This document shows positions 63,159 to 64,000 of a stretch of DNA of 64,000 nt, in pieces. The stretch is from assembly GCF_002752165.1 (NCBI RefSeq), contig NZ_MOMB01000046.1, forward strand, positions 62,001 to 126,000, read 5' to 3'. Made by a program: the position numbers and the translations under genes. Below the pieces are notes generated by a model, which was not told where the DNA came from, did not search any database, and worked only from the letters and a program-made list of their open reading frames with translations. The stretch's first letter is position 1; each line of letters starts with the position of its first letter. The DNA is from Erwinia sp. OLFS4 (GTDB taxonomy: Bacteria > Pseudomonadota > Gammaproteobacteria > Enterobacterales > Enterobacteriaceae).

Positions 63159-64000
63159 ATGGCTGATAAAAAAGCAACGCTTACCCTTGAAGGCGGAACA
63201 CCTATTGAGCTGAAAGTGCTAAAAGGCACCCTCGGCCAGGACGTCGTTGACGTACGTACCCTGGGTTCAAACAATCTGTTTACCTTCGATCCGGGGTTCA
63301 CATCCACGGCGTCCTGCGAGTCAAAAATCACCTTCATTGATGGTGAAGAAGGCATACTGTTACATCGCGGTTTCCCCATTGATCAGCTGGCAACCCATTC
63401 GAATTATCTTGAAGTTTGTTACATCCTGTTAAATGGCGAAGTCCCCAGCAAAAAAGAGTTCGAACAGTTTAAAACCACGGTAACCCGACACACGATGATT
63501 CATGAACAGATCACGCATCTGTTCCGCGGCTTCCGTCGTGATTCTCACCCAATGGCGGTCATGTGTGGTGTTACCGGGGCACTGGCAGCGTTTTATCACG
63601 ATGCCATGGATGTCAATATTGAACGTCACCGTGATATTGCCGCCTTCCGTCTGCTCTCTAAAATGCCGACCGTCACCGCCATGTGTTACAAATATTCCAT
63701 CGGTCAGCCTTTCGTTTATCCCCGTAACGATCTCTCCTACGCCGGCAACTTCCTCCACATGATGTTCTCAACACCTTGTGAAGAATATAAAGTTAACCCG
63801 ATACTGGAAAAGGCCATGGATCGCATCCTGATCCTGCATGCCGACCACGAACAGAATGCCTCTACTTCGACGGTTCGTACTGCCGGTTCTTCCGGAGCCA
63901 ACCCATTTGCCTGTATTGCTGCCGGAATAGCTTCATTGTGGGGGCCGGCGCACGGCGGTGCCAACGAAGCCTGTCTGCGTATGCTGGAAGAGATTGAAAC
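63159..64000 (+). CDS. gltA: Citrate synthase GltA (3' end outside window)
   Basis: Condenses oxaloacetate and acetyl-CoA to enter the TCA cycle. The first 280 of about 427 codons are seen; the rest lies past the right edge. The start [18 protein letters not shown] is typical of the hexameric, NADH-inhibited type. Visible: [55 protein letters not shown] and [10 protein letters not shown] (active-site His region). AAGGAG lies eight bases before the ATG. Confidence 0.98.
   Translation, partial: MADKKATLTLEGGTPIELKVLKGTLGQDVVDVRTLGSNNLFTFDPGFTSTASCESKITFIDGEEGILLHRGFPIDQLATHSNYLEVCYILLNGEVPSKKEFEQFKTTVTRHTMIHEQITHLFRGFRRDSHPMAVMCGVTGALAAFYHDAMDVNIERHRDIAAFRLLSKMPTVTAMCYKYSIGQPFVYPRNDLSYAGNFLHMMFSTPCEEYKVNPILEKAMDRILILHADHEQNASTSTVRTAGSSGANPFACIAAGIASLWGPAHGGANEACLRMLEEIE

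Overview
The window is ordinary chromosomal backbone of a gamma-proteobacterium of the order Enterobacterales. Nearly every protein is close to its Escherichia coli counterpart and most blocks keep the E. coli order (ybhQPON-ybhL, moaABCDE, ybhK, uvrB, bioABFCD, pgl/ybhA, modABC/acrZ/modEF, gal, gpmA, aroG, ybgS, zitB, pnuC, nadA, tol-pal, cydABX, sucABCD, sdhCDAB, gltA). The gal operon lacks galE, several E. coli genes are absent (cecR-ybhGFSR, ybhM, the mng cluster, the tRNA-Val genes), and a few extra genes are inserted. This fits the Erwiniaceae, most likely Erwinia, where I recall galE lying apart from galTK. The genus is an inference; no 16S or other decisive marker is present.

Layout. 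1-3.3 kb: 3' part of an MFS transporter, dusC and rhlE. 3.5-7.8 kb: ybhQ, then ybhP-clsB-ybhN, with clsB broken by a frameshift, then ybhL. 8.5-11.4 kb: the molybdopterin operon moaABCDE behind a Moco riboswitch and a ModE box. 11.5-14.6 kb: ybhK and SOS-controlled uvrB. 14.6-16.1 kb: a cluster of DnaA boxes that looks like DARS1, then an orphan UrtE-like ABC ATPase. 16.1-21.1 kb: the divergent biotin genes around a BirA operator. 21.1-24.8 kb: curA, ybhB, pgl, ybhA. 24.9-30.2 kb: molybdate uptake modABC, acrZ, regulator modE and modF. 30.2-33.6 kb: galTKM behind two GalR/GalS operators. 33.7-40.5 kb: gpmA, an exported alpha/beta hydrolase, aroG, ybgS, zitB, pnuC, nadA. 40.6-43.1 kb: a DNA-alkylation repair pair (ogt and an Ada-AlkA fusion) and two tRNA-Lys genes. 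43.2-48.8 kb: ybgC-tolQRA-tolB-pal-cpoB. 49-52.5 kb: cytochrome bd operon cydABX-ybgE. 52.8-64 kb: sucABCD and sdhCDAB, with gltA starting divergently and running off the right edge.

Two themes tie genes together. Molybdenum: ModABC imports molybdate, ModE senses it, and 24-bp ModE-type palindromes sit before both modA and moaA; moaA is also behind a Moco riboswitch. Respiration and the TCA cycle: gltA, sdh and suc lie side by side with cyd, and CRP-like and FNR-like sites are visible in the control regions.

I do not see a clear, wholly new system such as a defence island, prophage, CRISPR array or biosynthetic cluster. The observations most worth following are the DARS1-like DnaA-box cluster, the orphan UrtE-like ATPase with a lost ABC signature beside it, the split alkylation-repair pair, the clsB frameshift, the Asp-to-Asn change in MoaB and the unexplained 0.67-kb interval between ybhL and moaE.
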